A stretch of DNA of 64,000 nucleotides, taken from positions 1 to 64,000 of the forward strand of contig NZ_AOLJ01000024.1 in the NCBI RefSeq assembly GCF_000336775.1, read 5' to 3'. The DNA is from Haloferax gibbonsii ATCC 33959 (lineage in GTDB: Archaea; Halobacteriota; Halobacteria; Halobacteriales; Haloferacaceae). This document shows, in pieces, positions 17,405 to 26,595 of this stretch (position 1 is its first letter; each line of letters starts with the position of its first letter). Made by a program: the position numbers and the translations under genes. The notes under the pieces were generated by a model. The model did no database searches. It saw only the letters and a program-made list of their open reading frames with translations, and had not been told where the DNA came from.

Positions 17405-17644
17405 TCACGCGCCGGTTCCGACGCCGAACAGCCGCGTCGACCCCCACGAGAGGACGACGATGCCGACGATGAACACCGCGAGCGCGGCCATCATCGGAAA
17501 CGGGTCGAGCGACGGCCCGCCGAGGAACGGCCCGCGGACGATGAGAAACGAGGTGCCCATCGAGAGGCCGAGTCCGACGCTCGTGACGAGCGTGAAAAAC
17601 AGTTTTGCGACGCCGATGCCCCGCGTGTCGTTCCGGAAGCGCAT
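17405..17644 (-). CDS. Small two-helix membrane protein
   Basis: 79 residues. Two hydrophobic segments (IGVAKLFFTLVTSVGLGLSM and MMAALAVFIVGIVVLSWG) are joined by a short loop rich in Gly and Pro. The N-terminus MRFRNDTRG is basic and polar, suggesting it stays inside. No family was recognised. It lies tail to tail with the exporter gene and about 75 bases beyond the acylphosphatase stop on the same strand, so it may follow acyP on one transcript. Confidence 0.65.
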   Translation of the reverse strand: MRFRNDTRGIGVAKLFFTLVTSVGLGLSMGTSFLIVRGPFLGGPSLDPFPMMAALAVFIVGIVVLSWGSTRLFGVGTGA

Positions 17645-17720
17645 GGGGACAGGTCCCCCGAACCCCGCTTGAACGATTTGGCCGTCTCGTTGATGTTATC
17701 GGGCGGTTGTCGGGTTCTCG

Positions 17721-18005
17721 TCAGCGCTCGACGCGGAAGCCGGTCTCGCCGTCCGGCTCCTCGTAGGTGACGTCCACGTCCTCGACGGACGCCATCGGAC
17801 TCCCCTCGTGGCACCACTCGACCATCGCCTCCACGTCGTCGCGGGGCCCCTCGAAGACGGCCTCGACGCGGCCGTCCGAGAGGTTCTTCACCCAGCCGTC
17901 GACGCCGCGGTCGCGGGCGGTGTCGCGGGTCGTCGCCCGGTAGTAGACGCCTTGTACGTGTCCCGAGACGTAGACGTGCGCGCGGGTTCGACCGTGTTCG
18001 CTCAT
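17721..18005 (-). CDS. acyP: Acylphosphatase
   Basis: 94 residues, the standard length. It hydrolyses carboxyl-phosphate bonds of acyl phosphates such as carbamoyl or 1,3-bisphosphoglycerate in the cytosol. The motif VSGHVQGVYYRATTRDTA carries the phosphate-binding loop and essential Arg, and GWVKNLSDGRVEAVFEG carries the catalytic Asn. The usual GVGFR is GVYYR here, a tolerated variant. The start is the ATG at 18003-18005; the frame stays open far upstream, antisense to the phosphohexomutase, and that part is not coding. Confidence 0.93.
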   Translation of the reverse strand: MSEHGRTRAHVYVSGHVQGVYYRATTRDTARDRGVDGWVKNLSDGRVEAVFEGPRDDVEAMVEWCHEGSPMASVEDVDVTYEEPDGETGFRVER

Positions 18006-18191
18006 GGCTCCCGATTCGTCATCCGTCGTCAAAGGCGTGCTGCCTCGGGCGGTCGGTTCGGCGGTCCGTCCGACGCCGGCGTCGCCGTCTCCCCGCCCGT
18101 CGCCGCGACCGCGCCGGCCGCCCCGTGCCCCCGACCCGCACGCATCCGGCGAACCGTCAGCATCTAAGTACGACCCACCCAACGCTGGACT

Positions 18192-19553
18192 ATGGAACTC
18201 TTCGGCACCGCCGGTATCCGCGGGAGCGCGACGGAGCGAGTCACGCCGGAACTCGCCCTCAGCGTCGGCCGCGCCGCCGGCCTCGCCGCGCTCGAATCGG
18301 ACGCGCCCGCCGAGTTCGTCGTCGGCCGCGACGGACGGACGACCGGGCAGGGCCTCGCCGCCGCCGTCGAGGCCGGTCTGCTCTCCGCCGGCGCGGACGT
18401 GACCCGCGTGGGCGTCGTCCCGACGCCGGCGCTCGCGTTCGCCTCGCGGGGTCGACGCGGCGTCATGCTCACCGCCTCGCACAACCCCCCGACGGACAAC
18501 GGCATCAAGATGTTCGTCGACGGGCAGGAGTACGACCGCGACCTCGAACGCGACATCGAGACGCGGGTCGAGGCGGGCGCGTCCCCGGCCGACTGGGACG
18601 ACTGGGGCGCGACGGGGACGAGCGGCGTCCTCGACGCCTACCGAAGCGCTATCGTCGAGTTCGCCGGCCGGCACGGGGCGGCCCTCGACGGTCTCAACGT
18701 CGCCGTCGACTGCGGCAACGGGATGTCCGCGCTCGGCACGCCGCAGGTCCTCCGCGACCTCGGCGCGCGCGTCGTCACGCTCAACGGGCAGATAGACGGC
18801 CACTTCCCCGGGCGCGAGTCGAAGCCGACGCCCGAGACGCTCGCGGACCTCATCGCGTTCGTCGCCGACGGCGACTTCGACTTTGGCATCGGCCACGACG
18901 GCGACGCCGACCGCATCGTCATCATCGACGGGGACGGCGAGGTCGTCCACGAGGACACCGTCATCGCCATCGTCGCCGAGCACTACGTCCGCGTCTCCGA
19001 CGCCGACGACCCCGTCGTCGTCACGACGCCCAACGCCTCGGGCCGCATCGACGAGCGGGTCCGCGAGGCCGGGGGTCGCGTCGAACGCGTCCGCCTCGGC
19101 GCGCTCCACGAGGGCATCGCCAGCGCCCGCGCCGGCGGCGGCGACGTGGTGTTCGCGGCCGAGCCGTGGAAGCACATCCACCCGTCGCTCGGCGGCTGGA
19201 TAGACGGCGTCGCGTCGGCGGCGCTCGTCGCCCGCCTCGCCGCCGAATCCGGCATGGCCGGCCTGCGCGAACCGGTCACGGAGCGCCCGTACCGCAAGGT
19301 GAGCGTCCCGTGTCCCGACGAGAAGAAGCGGGCGGCGATGGCGGCGCTCGAAACCTCGCTTCCCGACGCGATGGCCCCCGAGTCGGTCGACACCGAGTAC
19401 GGCGTCCGACTGGAGTTCGCCGACGCGTCGTGGACGCTGGTCCGCCCGTCCGGCACGGAACCCTACATCCGCGTGTACGCTGAGGCCGACGACGTGGACC
19501 ACCTCGTCGACGAGGTGACGGCCGTCGTCGAGGCCGAAATCGAGGACGCCTGA
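18192..19553 (+). CDS. Phosphohexomutase (phosphoglucosamine/phosphomannomutase family)
   Basis: 453 residues of the alpha-D-phosphohexomutase family, which interconverts 1- and 6-phosphates of hexoses. All four domain hallmarks are present: TASHNPPTDNGIKMF with the phosphoserine near residue 95, the metal loop GHDGDADRIVIID, the sugar-binding loop near AAEPWKHIHPSLGG, and RPSGTEPYIRVYAEA in domain 4. The short N-terminal start (LFGTAGIRGSA) resembles archaeal GlmM, giving glucosamine-1-phosphate for surface glycans, but ManB activity is equally possible. It is transcribed divergently from acyP and is monocistronic. Confidence 0.9.
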   Translation: MELFGTAGIRGSATERVTPELALSVGRAAGLAALESDAPAEFVVGRDGRTTGQGLAAAVEAGLLSAGADVTRVGVVPTPALAFASRGRRGVMLTASHNPPTDNGIKMFVDGQEYDRDLERDIETRVEAGASPADWDDWGATGTSGVLDAYRSAIVEFAGRHGAALDGLNVAVDCGNGMSALGTPQVLRDLGARVVTLNGQIDGHFPGRESKPTPETLADLIAFVADGDFDFGIGHDGDADRIVIIDGDGEVVHEDTVIAIVAEHYVRVSDADDPVVVTTPNASGRIDERVREAGGRVERVRLGALHEGIASARAGGGDVVFAAEPWKHIHPSLGGWIDGVASAALVARLAAESGMAGLREPVTERPYRKVSVPCPDEKKRAAMAALETSLPDAMAPESVDTEYGVRLEFADASWTLVRPSGTEPYIRVYAEADDVDHLVDEVTAVVEAEIEDA

Positions 19554-19690
19554 ACGGGCTTCGAAGAGGTTTTTCGCCGGCGCAAGCGGCCGGCCAGGTG
19601 CGAACTCGACGCCGGCGGACGTGAACCTCGCTCCCGTTCTCTACGATTTGCAAACGTGGTGATGTGACGCCGATGAAACCGCGAAACGAC

Positions 19691-19729
19691 ACCTTTATGC
19701 AATTTTCGCGGCCCCTGTCTCAATAGGAG
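19691..19729 (+). promoter_or_regulatory. Promoter and ribosome-binding site of the BMP gene
   Basis: A TATA-like TTTATG lies at 19694-19699, and AGGAG at 19725-19729 sits nine bases before the ATG at 19739. This gene therefore probably has a short leader with a Shine-Dalgarno site, unlike the leaderless ATPase gene that follows. Confidence 0.5.
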
Positions 19730-19738
19730 TTCATACAT

Positions 19739-20869
19739 ATGGACAGACGTTCTTTTGTCAAAGCGGCAGGGGTCGCGGGTATCGCTGGCCTCGCAGGTTG
19801 TACGGGCGGACCGTCCGAGGGGAGCGACGACACGACGGCGACGACGACCGAGTCGTCCGGCGGCGAGGAGACCACCACGGCCGAGCAGACGACCGAGGAG
19901 TCCGGTCCGGCGGCCAACGTCGGCATGGTCTACGCGCTCGGCGGTCTCGGTGACAAGTCGTTCAACGACGCCGCGAAGCGCGGCATCGAACAGGCGGAAT
20001 CGGAACTCGGCATCGCCTACGACGAGGCCCAGCCCTCGGCGGCGGAGGAGTTCCCGCAGTTCCAGCGCCGGTTCGCGCAGTCGTCGAACCCGGACTACGA
20101 CCTCGTGTCGTGTATCGGCTACGCGCAGAAGTCCGCGCTCTCCGAAACCGCACCGAGTTTCTCGGACCAGAAGTTCATGATCGTCGACGACGTGGTCGAC
20201 GAGGACAACGTGGCGAGCTACCTGTTCCGCGAGGAGCAGGGCTCGTTCCAGGTCGGCTACCTCGCCGGCCTCATCACGACCCAGGAGTTCTCGGCCGGCT
20301 CCGGCTCGACGACGGCCGACTCGAAGAGCGTCGGCTTCGTCGGCGGCACCGAGACCGAGCTCATCCGCAAGTTCCAGGCCGGCTACGAGGCCGGCGTGGC
20401 GCACGCGGACGAGGAAATTTCCGTCGACGTGGCCTACGTCGGGTCGTTCTCCGACTCCGCGAAGGGCAAGGAGATTGCCACCTCGATGTACGACAACGGC
20501 GCTGACGTCGTCTACCACGCGGCCGGCGGCAGCGGCCTCGGCGTCTTCCAGGCGGCCAAAGAACAGGGCAAGTTCGCCATCGGCGTCGACTCCGACCAGT
20601 CGCAGACCGAACCGAACTACGCCGACGTCATTCTCGCCTCGATGGTCAAGCGCGTCGAGTCGGCGGTGTACACCTCCGTCGAGAACGTCGTCAACGACGA
20701 GTTCAACGGCGGTTCCACCACGACGCTCGGCCTCGAAGAGGACGGCGTCGCCGCCGTCTACGGCGCGGAACTCGGTTCCGAAATCCCGCAGGACGTGAAG
20801 GATTCGCTCTCGGAGTCCCGCGAGGCTATCATCGCCGGCGACATCGAGATTCCGACGACGACCGAGTAA
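19739..20869 (+). CDS. BMP-family ABC transporter substrate-binding lipoprotein
   Basis: 376 residues. The N-terminus MDRRSFVKAAGVAGIAGLAGC holds a Tat motif (DRRSFVK) and a lipobox (LAGC), then a Thr/Glu/Ser-rich linker typical of haloarchaeal lipoproteins. The mature domain begins ANVGMVYALGGLGDKSFNDAAKRG, the BMP (PnrA-like) signature, with FVGGTETELIRKFQAGYEAG and AAGGSGLGVFQAAKEQ downstream. Characterised relatives bind purine nucleosides, so nucleoside uptake is likely. The ATPase and both permeases follow on the same strand, although a separate promoter precedes the ATPase. Confidence 0.93.
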   Translation: MDRRSFVKAAGVAGIAGLAGCTGGPSEGSDDTTATTTESSGGEETTTAEQTTEESGPAANVGMVYALGGLGDKSFNDAAKRGIEQAESELGIAYDEAQPSAAEEFPQFQRRFAQSSNPDYDLVSCIGYAQKSALSETAPSFSDQKFMIVDDVVDEDNVASYLFREEQGSFQVGYLAGLITTQEFSAGSGSTTADSKSVGFVGGTETELIRKFQAGYEAGVAHADEEISVDVAYVGSFSDSAKGKEIATSMYDNGADVVYHAAGGSGLGVFQAAKEQGKFAIGVDSDQSQTEPNYADVILASMVKRVESAVYTSVENVVNDEFNGGSTTTLGLEEDGVAAVYGAELGSEIPQDVKDSLSESREAIIAGDIEIPTTTE

Positions 20870-21060
20870 CGCCGCACTCGACACTCACATTTCTTTCGAC
20901 GCCGCCCGCCGAGCGACGGCATTCCCGAACCTTGGGGTCAATGTTGCCGCTTTCACACCGCGGTCGGCCGAACATGCTCGCGGGTTGAACGGTTCGAACT
21001 CCCCGAGAACCGCCGCGACGCTCCGTGTGGACCACTCCCGCGCCGACTCGAATCCCACGA

Positions 21061-21069
21061 GTTTAAGCG
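21061..21069 (+). promoter_or_regulatory. TATA box before the ABC ATPase gene
   Basis: GTTTAAGCG lies 25-33 bases before the ATG at 21094, predicting a leaderless transcript. The ATPase and permeases can therefore be made from their own promoter in addition to any read-through from the binding-protein gene. Confidence 0.5.
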
Positions 21070-21093
21070 AACCCCCCCGAAAAAAGGGTCAAG

Positions 21094-22653
21094 ATGAGCA
21101 CCGCTGTTCATCTCGACGAAATCACAAAACGGTTCCCCGGCGTCGTGGCGAACGACGACGTGGACCTGACCGTCGAGCGCGGCACGGTGCACGCACTTCT
21201 GGGAGAAAACGGGGCCGGCAAGACGACGTTGATGAACATCCTCTACGGGCTCTACGAACCCACTGAGGGGACCGTCCACGTGGACGGGGAACCGCGGGAC
21301 TTCGATTCGCCCGCGGACGCCATCGACGCCGGAATCGGCATGATTCACCAGCACTTCATGCTGGTCGACCCCATGACGGTCGCCGAGAACATCGTCCTCG
21401 GCAACGAACCGCGCAAGTGGTTCGGCACGACCGTCGACCGGGAGCGTGCGCGCCAGGAGGTCATCGACCTCTCGAACCGATACGGATTCGACGTGAACCC
21501 CGACGACGCCATCGAAGACGTGAGCGTCGGCGTTCAACAGCGCGTCGAGATTCTGAAAGCACTCTACCGCGGGGCCGACATCCTCATTCTGGACGAGCCC
21601 ACCGCGGTCCTCACCCCGCAGGAGGTCGAAGAGCTGTTCCGCGTCTTCGAGGAGCTGACCGCCCAAGGCAAGACGATTATCTTCATCAGCCACAAGCTCG
21701 GGGAGGCGATGCACGCCGCCGACGACATCACCGTCCTCCGAGACGGGAAGAACGTCGGCACCGTCAAGGCTGACGAGACCTCCAACGAGGAGCTCGCCGA
21801 GCTGATGGTCGGCCGCGAAGTTCTCCTCGAACCGAAGGCTGAACCGCAAGAACCGGGCGACGAGGTGCTCGCGGTGCAGCACCTCTCGGCCGAGGACAAC
21901 CGCGGTATCCCCGCCGTCTCCGACGTGTCGTTCGACATCCGCGAGGGCGAGGTGTTCGGCATCGCCGGCGTCGACGGCAACGGCCAGTCGCAGTTGGTCG
22001 AGGCCATCACCGGCCTGCGGACGCCGACCGGGGGGGCGATTTCCTACAAGGGCCGGGACATCACCGGCGCCTCTCGCCGCTCCCGCATCGCCGACGGGAT
22101 GGCGTACATCCCCGAGGACCGCCACGAGCGCGGGCTCGTGATGGACTTCGACCTCGTCCAAAACGGCATCCTCGGCAGCCAGCACAGCCCGACGTTCGCC
22201 GCCGACGGCCGGATAAACTGGTCCGACGCGCGCGACCACGCCGAGCGAATCATCGACGAATACGACGTTCGACCGCCCCACGCCGACGCCGACGCCGAGT
22301 CCTTCTCCGGCGGCAACCAACAGAAGTTCATCGTCGGCCGCGAGTTCGAACGCGAACCGGACCTCGTCGTCGCCACCCACCCGACCCGCGGCGTGGACAT
22401 CGGCGCGATGGAGTTCATCCACGAGCGGCTCTTGGACCTCCGAGCCGAGGGCAAAGCGGTGCTCCTCGTCTCCTCGAAGCTCGACGAGGTACAGGGCCTC
22501 TCGGACCGCCTCGGCGTCATGCACGACGGCGAACTCATGGACATCGTAGACCCACGCAACACCACCGAAGAAGAGATCGGCCTGCTCATGGCCGGCGAAC
22601 GCCCCGACGCCGACGCGACCGACGCGGAACCGCCGGTGGGTGACGCCAAATGA
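21094..22653 (+). CDS. Nucleoside-type ABC transporter ATP-binding protein (two ABC domains)
   Basis: 519 residues with two fused ABC domains, as in RbsA/YufO. Domain 1 has Walker A GENGAGKTT at residues 37-45, signature SVGVQQRVEILKAL and Walker B ILILDEPTAVL. Domain 2 has a degenerate Walker A (GVDGNGQSQ, lacking the lysine), signature SGGNQQKFIVGREF and Walker B-like LVVATHPTRGVD. This asymmetry is normal for the family and means one functional ATP site per chain. It energises import of the substrate captured by the BMP lipoprotein. Its 3' end overlaps the first permease gene by four bases (ATGA). Confidence 0.95.
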   Translation: MSTAVHLDEITKRFPGVVANDDVDLTVERGTVHALLGENGAGKTTLMNILYGLYEPTEGTVHVDGEPRDFDSPADAIDAGIGMIHQHFMLVDPMTVAENIVLGNEPRKWFGTTVDRERARQEVIDLSNRYGFDVNPDDAIEDVSVGVQQRVEILKALYRGADILILDEPTAVLTPQEVEELFRVFEELTAQGKTIIFISHKLGEAMHAADDITVLRDGKNVGTVKADETSNEELAELMVGREVLLEPKAEPQEPGDEVLAVQHLSAEDNRGIPAVSDVSFDIREGEVFGIAGVDGNGQSQLVEAITGLRTPTGGAISYKGRDITGASRRSRIADGMAYIPEDRHERGLVMDFDLVQNGILGSQHSPTFAADGRINWSDARDHAERIIDEYDVRPPHADADAESFSGGNQQKFIVGREFEREPDLVVATHPTRGVDIGAMEFIHERLLDLRAEGKAVLLVSSKLDEVQGLSDRLGVMHDGELMDIVDPRNTTEEEIGLLMAGERPDADATDAEPPVGDAK

Positions 22654-23918
22654 GCGCGACCGAGAACGCGAAGGCCGTCCTCCGACGGCTGACGGCCGCC
22701 TCCGCGACCGAGCGCATCCTCATCAGCTTCGCCGCGCTCGTCATGGCCGTGCTCGTCGGCGCGGTCATCATCCTCGTCTCGGGCCGCATCACGACGTGCC
22801 AGACCGCGGCGACGACGCTGTTCGGGACCGGCTTCTGTTACGACCCCGTCGAGGTGTACCTCGTGTTGTTCAACGGGGCGCTCGGCGAGCCGTTCCTCGT
22901 GAACAGACCGGGGATTCTCAAACCGCTCAACCCCGACTGGAACCCGCTGAGCTTCGGACTGGCGCTCACGCTCAAGGAGACGACGCTCCTCATCTTCACC
23001 GGCCTCTCGGTCGCCGTCTCCTTCCGCGCGGGCCTGTTCAACATCGGGACGCAGGGACAACTCGTCCTCGGCGGCCTCGCGACGGCGCTGTTTTCCTTCT
23101 TCGTCGCGCCGCTGCTCCCGTCGGGTCTCGTCGGCGGCCTCATCCTGATTCCGCTCGCCGTCATCGTCGGCGCGCTCGTCGGCGGTCTCTACGGCGCGAT
23201 TCCGGGCGCGCTCAAGGCGTACGCCGACGCCAACGAGGTCATCACGACCATCATGCTGAACTTCATCGCGGCGCAGATCGCGTTCGTCCTCGTCAGCGAG
23301 TTCTACGGCAACCCCGACTCGCAGGTCGTCGAGACGACGCCGCTTCCCGACTGGGCGACGCTCCTCCCGGTGGCGTTCCCGCAGGGCGGCGACTTCTCGA
23401 TTCTCGCGCTCGCGTTCGGTCTCGCGCTCGTCGTCGCCGTCTGGTTCCTGCTCGAACAGACCTCGTTCGGGTACGACCTCCGGACGAGCGGCGAACAGCC
23501 GGAAGCCGCCGAGTACGGCGGCGTCGACGCCAAGCGCACGACCGTCACGAGCATGTTCCTCTCCGGCGCGCTCGGCGGCATGGGCGGCGCCATCTGGGTG
23601 CTCATGGTCATGGGCAAGTGGCAGGCCGGCGTCCCCGCGCTCGGATTCGACGGCATCACCGTCTCCATCCTCGCGGGGAACAACCCGTTCGGGGTCGTCC
23701 CGGCGGCGCTCCTGTTCGGGACGCTCAAATCCGGCTCGCTCGCGGTTCAGTTCGGGACCGGCGTCCCGAAACAGCTCGTCGGCGTCCTCCGCGGCCTCAT
23801 CATCCTGTTCGTCGCGATGCCCGAGTTCTTCCGCATGCTCGGTTCCGCGATCGACCTCGAACCGGACCGCGAGACCGTCGCCACGGACGGCGGCTCCCTC
23901 GGAGGTGACGACGAATGA
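22650..23918 (+). CDS. ABC transporter permease (BMP/nucleoside type), subunit 1
   Basis: 422 residues of the BPD_transp_2 (RbsC/YufP) family with about ten membrane helices. FRAGLFNIGTQGQLVLGGLATALFSF and the cytoplasmic motif ANEVITTIMLNFIAAQIAFVLV are characteristic of YufP-type subunits. An N-terminal extension with an unusual outer loop (residues 45-105) precedes the core. Its start overlaps the ATPase stop, and its stop overlaps the next permease start by four bases, so translation of the three genes is coupled. Confidence 0.93.
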   Translation: MSATENAKAVLRRLTAASATERILISFAALVMAVLVGAVIILVSGRITTCQTAATTLFGTGFCYDPVEVYLVLFNGALGEPFLVNRPGILKPLNPDWNPLSFGLALTLKETTLLIFTGLSVAVSFRAGLFNIGTQGQLVLGGLATALFSFFVAPLLPSGLVGGLILIPLAVIVGALVGGLYGAIPGALKAYADANEVITTIMLNFIAAQIAFVLVSEFYGNPDSQVVETTPLPDWATLLPVAFPQGGDFSILALAFGLALVVAVWFLLEQTSFGYDLRTSGEQPEAAEYGGVDAKRTTVTSMFLSGALGGMGGAIWVLMVMGKWQAGVPALGFDGITVSILAGNNPFGVVPAALLFGTLKSGSLAVQFGTGVPKQLVGVLRGLIILFVAMPEFFRMLGSAIDLEPDRETVATDGGSLGGDDE

Positions 23919-25018
23919 GTACGACCACTATCGACCGACTCCGCGACACGGAACTGTCTTACAGAGCGACCCTCGCCGGCGGGGCGCTGAGCGTCTTCCT
24001 GCTCATCGCGCTCCTCGGTCTCGCGTTCCCGGGCAGCATCTGGGGCAACTTCCTCGCCATCCTCACGAGTCGGAGCACGCTCTCGTCGGCGCTCCGGCTC
24101 TCGGTACCCATCACCTTCGCCGCGCTCGGCGGTATCTTCTCCGAGAAGGCCGGCGTGGTGAACATCGGGCTGGAAGGGCTGCTCATCATCTCGGCGTTCA
24201 CCGCGGTCATCACGACGGCCGTCGTCGGCCCCGAGATGACCGTCCTCGGTCTCCCGGCCATCTGGATCGGCTTCTTCGCCGGCATCCTCTCGTCGGTGCT
24301 GTTCTCGGCGCTGTTCGCCGTGGTCTGCATCCGATTCAAGGCCGACCAGATTATCGCCGGCCTCGCCGTCTGGCTCATCGCGCTCGGTCTCGCGCCGTTC
24401 GCGGCGACCGTCTACTACGGCGGCGTCAACACCGACAACCTCGGGACGACCCTCGGGACGTGGACGATTCCCGTCCTCTCGGACATCCCGTTTTTCGGCG
24501 CGTTCTTCGACGCCGACCCCGCGGTGTACATGATGCTCGTCGCGGTCCCGGCGTCGTGGTACGTCCTGAACCGCACGGCGTTCGGCCGCCACGTCCGCGC
24601 GTCCGGCGAGAACCCGAAGGCGCTCGACACCGTCGGCGTCGACGTGAGCCGCGTCCGCTACGCGGGCGTCCTCCTCTCGGGCTTCCTCGCCGGCATCGGC
24701 GGCTCCGCGCTGTCGCTCGGCCTCGGTCAGTTCGTCGGTAACAACCAGACGATGGTCAACGGGAAGGGCTTCATCGCCATCGTGGCGTACCTCTTCGGGA
24801 ACTACAACCCCATCGGCGCGTTCGGCGCGTCGTTCCTCTTCGCGGGGCTGGAGGCCGCCCAGATTCGCCTCCAGCAGGTACCCGGCTACGCCATCCCCGA
24901 CTCGCTCATCCAGACGATTCCGTACGTGACCGTCCTCGTCGTCCTCGCGCTCGTCGGCCGCACCCGCATCCCGGAGGCGGCAGGCGAGCACTACGACACC
25001 GGTGACGACAACCGCTGA
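23915..25018 (+). CDS. ABC transporter permease (BMP/nucleoside type), subunit 2
   Basis: 367 residues of the YufQ type. The diagnostic segments are ALGGIFSEKAGVVNIGLEGLLII and the cytoplasmic coupling stretch RFKADQIIAGLAVWLIALGLA, with further helices to about residue 350. It pairs with subunit 1 as the membrane heterodimer of the importer. It is the last gene of the operon; T-rich runs from about 25035 probably end the transcript. The substrate is inferred from the family as nucleosides or a related compound. Confidence 0.93.
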   Translation: MSTTTIDRLRDTELSYRATLAGGALSVFLLIALLGLAFPGSIWGNFLAILTSRSTLSSALRLSVPITFAALGGIFSEKAGVVNIGLEGLLIISAFTAVITTAVVGPEMTVLGLPAIWIGFFAGILSSVLFSALFAVVCIRFKADQIIAGLAVWLIALGLAPFAATVYYGGVNTDNLGTTLGTWTIPVLSDIPFFGAFFDADPAVYMMLVAVPASWYVLNRTAFGRHVRASGENPKALDTVGVDVSRVRYAGVLLSGFLAGIGGSALSLGLGQFVGNNQTMVNGKGFIAIVAYLFGNYNPIGAFGASFLFAGLEAAQIRLQQVPGYAIPDSLIQTIPYVTVLVVLALVGRTRIPEAAGEHYDTGDDNR

Positions 25019-25034
25019 GCGACCCGGAATCCTC

Positions 25035-25075
25035 GTTTCCCCCGTCTTTTCCGCTCCCCTGTTCTCCGTTTTCGC
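25035..25075 (+). terminator. Poly-T type terminator after the importer operon
   Basis: Several short T-runs (TTT, TTTT, TTTT) occur in a pyrimidine-rich stretch just past the permease stop codon. This fits archaeal intrinsic termination at T-tracts; no strong hairpin is needed or seen. Confidence 0.35.
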
Positions 25076-25167
25076 CCGTTCGAGCGCCGCATCTCGGGCG
25101 GGCCGGTCTCCGTCGAACCCCTCCCGAACGGTCGGTGCGGGAGTAAAGAGTTTTCAGCCCGCGATAT

Positions 25168-25176
25168 GGAGGTGAT
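25168..25176 (+). promoter_or_regulatory. Strong Shine-Dalgarno site before geranylgeranyl reductase
   Basis: GGAGGTGAT is a full-length complement of the 16S rRNA 3' end and ends three bases before the ATG at 25180 (the GGAGG core ends seven bases before it). Most genes in this window are leaderless or lack such a site, so this gene is likely translated strongly from a leadered mRNA. It also fixes the start codon. Confidence 0.75.
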
Positions 25177-25179
25177 ACC

Positions 25180-26595
25180 ATGTCCACAGACGAGAACGAC
25201 ACCGCCGAGGAGTCCTCGGCGAGCCCACGGACCCAGTCCGTGGACGTGGTGGTCGTCGGCGCGGGAACCTCCGGCTGTTACGCCGCCGCCACCATCGCGA
25301 ACGCGGGCTACGACGTGACCATCGTCGAGCGAAAGTCCGCGGAGGAAGCGGGGCACATCGCCTGCGGGGACGCCCTGAAGGGCGCGGACGCCTTCCCCGA
25401 GGCGATTCCGAAGTCGAAAATCGAGCCCGCGTTCACCAACACCGAGGTCGACCACGGCCGCTTCGAGATTCCGCAGGAGGACACCGTCCTCGATATCCCG
25501 GTCCCCGGCGAACTCGCCGTCATCGACCGCTGGGAGTACGGCCGCCTCATCATCGAGGGCGCGGACGAGGCCGGTGTCGAACTCCACTACGACACGGTCG
25601 TCCAGGACGTGAAACAGGACGACGACGGCACCGTCACCGGCATCGTCGGCAAACACGACGGCGAGGTCGTCGAGTACGACGCCGACATCGTCATCGACGG
25701 CGCGGGCTCGCTGTCGCTCCTGCAGGACAAGGTGGACTTCTCCGACGCCACCTTCGACACGAACGTCTCCTACCAGCACTTCTCGTCGGCGTACCGCGAG
25801 GTCGTCGAGGTTCCCGAACCCGTCGAGTGGTCCGACGCGCTCGTGTTCAAGCCGGCCGAGGTCGCCGCGGGCTACGTCTGGTACTTCCCGCGGACCGAGA
25901 CCGAAATCAACGCCGGTCTCGGCTTCCAGATGACGGAGGAGCCGATGAAGCTCGTCGACGACCTGAAGAAGGACCTCCGGGAGCGCCCCGAGTTCGAGGG
26001 CGCGGAGGTCATCGACAAGCTCGGTGCCGCGCTCCCGACCCGCCGGCCCTACGACTCGGCGACCGCGCCGGGCTACATGGCCGTCGGCGACGCCGCGGCC
26101 CACGTCAACCCGACGACCGGCGGCGGCATCGCCGGCGCGGCCTACGCCGGCAAGTACGCCGGCGAGCAGGCCGCAATCGCGCTCGACGCGGGCGACGTGA
26201 GCGAGGAGATGCTCTGGCGCTACAACCAGCGCGTCATGGACCACTTCGGCGGCCGCTACGCCAGCCTCGACGTGTACAACATCCTCTCGACCGCCGTCGA
26301 CGTGGACGACCTGATGGGCCTCATCGCCTCCATCCCCGGCGAGAAGCTCGCCGAGGCGCTCTACTCCGGAACGACCTCGTTCGGCCCCGTCCTCCTCGCG
26401 CAGACCGCGGCGTCGAGCTACGGTCACTGGAGCCAGATTTACGAGTTCTTCAAAATCAAGCGCCTCGCCGACGAACTGCTGGCCCACTACGGCCGCTACC
26501 CGACCCGACCGAGCGCCCTCGAGGGCTGGAAGGTCGAGCGGGACCGCATCATGGACGACATCTACGAACTCACGGGCGCGGACCCGAAGTACTGA
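25180..26595 (+). CDS. Geranylgeranyl reductase-family FAD oxidoreductase
   Basis: 471 residues. The FAD-binding fold [29 protein letters not shown] begins near residue 23. The middle contains [21 protein letters not shown], and the FAD-closing motif [34 protein letters not shown] lies near residue 290, both typical of the GGR family that saturates the geranylgeranyl chains of archaeal ether lipids or menaquinone tails. This one is longer than the canonical ~400-residue digeranylgeranylglycerolipid reductase, so it may be one of several haloarchaeal paralogues. Its 3' end overlaps the convergent kinase gene by 26 bases. Confidence 0.88.
   Translation: MSTDENDTAEESSASPRTQSVDVVVVGAGTSGCYAAATIANAGYDVTIVERKSAEEAGHIACGDALKGADAFPEAIPKSKIEPAFTNTEVDHGRFEIPQEDTVLDIPVPGELAVIDRWEYGRLIIEGADEAGVELHYDTVVQDVKQDDDGTVTGIVGKHDGEVVEYDADIVIDGAGSLSLLQDKVDFSDATFDTNVSYQHFSSAYREVVEVPEPVEWSDALVFKPAEVAAGYVWYFPRTETEINAGLGFQMTEEPMKLVDDLKKDLRERPEFEGAEVIDKLGAALPTRRPYDSATAPGYMAVGDAAAHVNPTTGGGIAGAAYAGKYAGEQAAIALDAGDVSEEMLWRYNQRVMDHFGGRYASLDVYNILSTAVDVDDLMGLIASIPGEKLAEALYSGTTSFGPVLLAQTAASSYGHWSQIYEFFKIKRLADELLAHYGRYPTRPSALEGWKVERDRIMDDIYELTGADPKY

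Noticed and set aside
18006-19502. Extended frame upstream of acylphosphatase
   Set aside because: It is antisense to the phosphohexomutase and adds 499 residues without a domain; acylphosphatases are about 90 residues.
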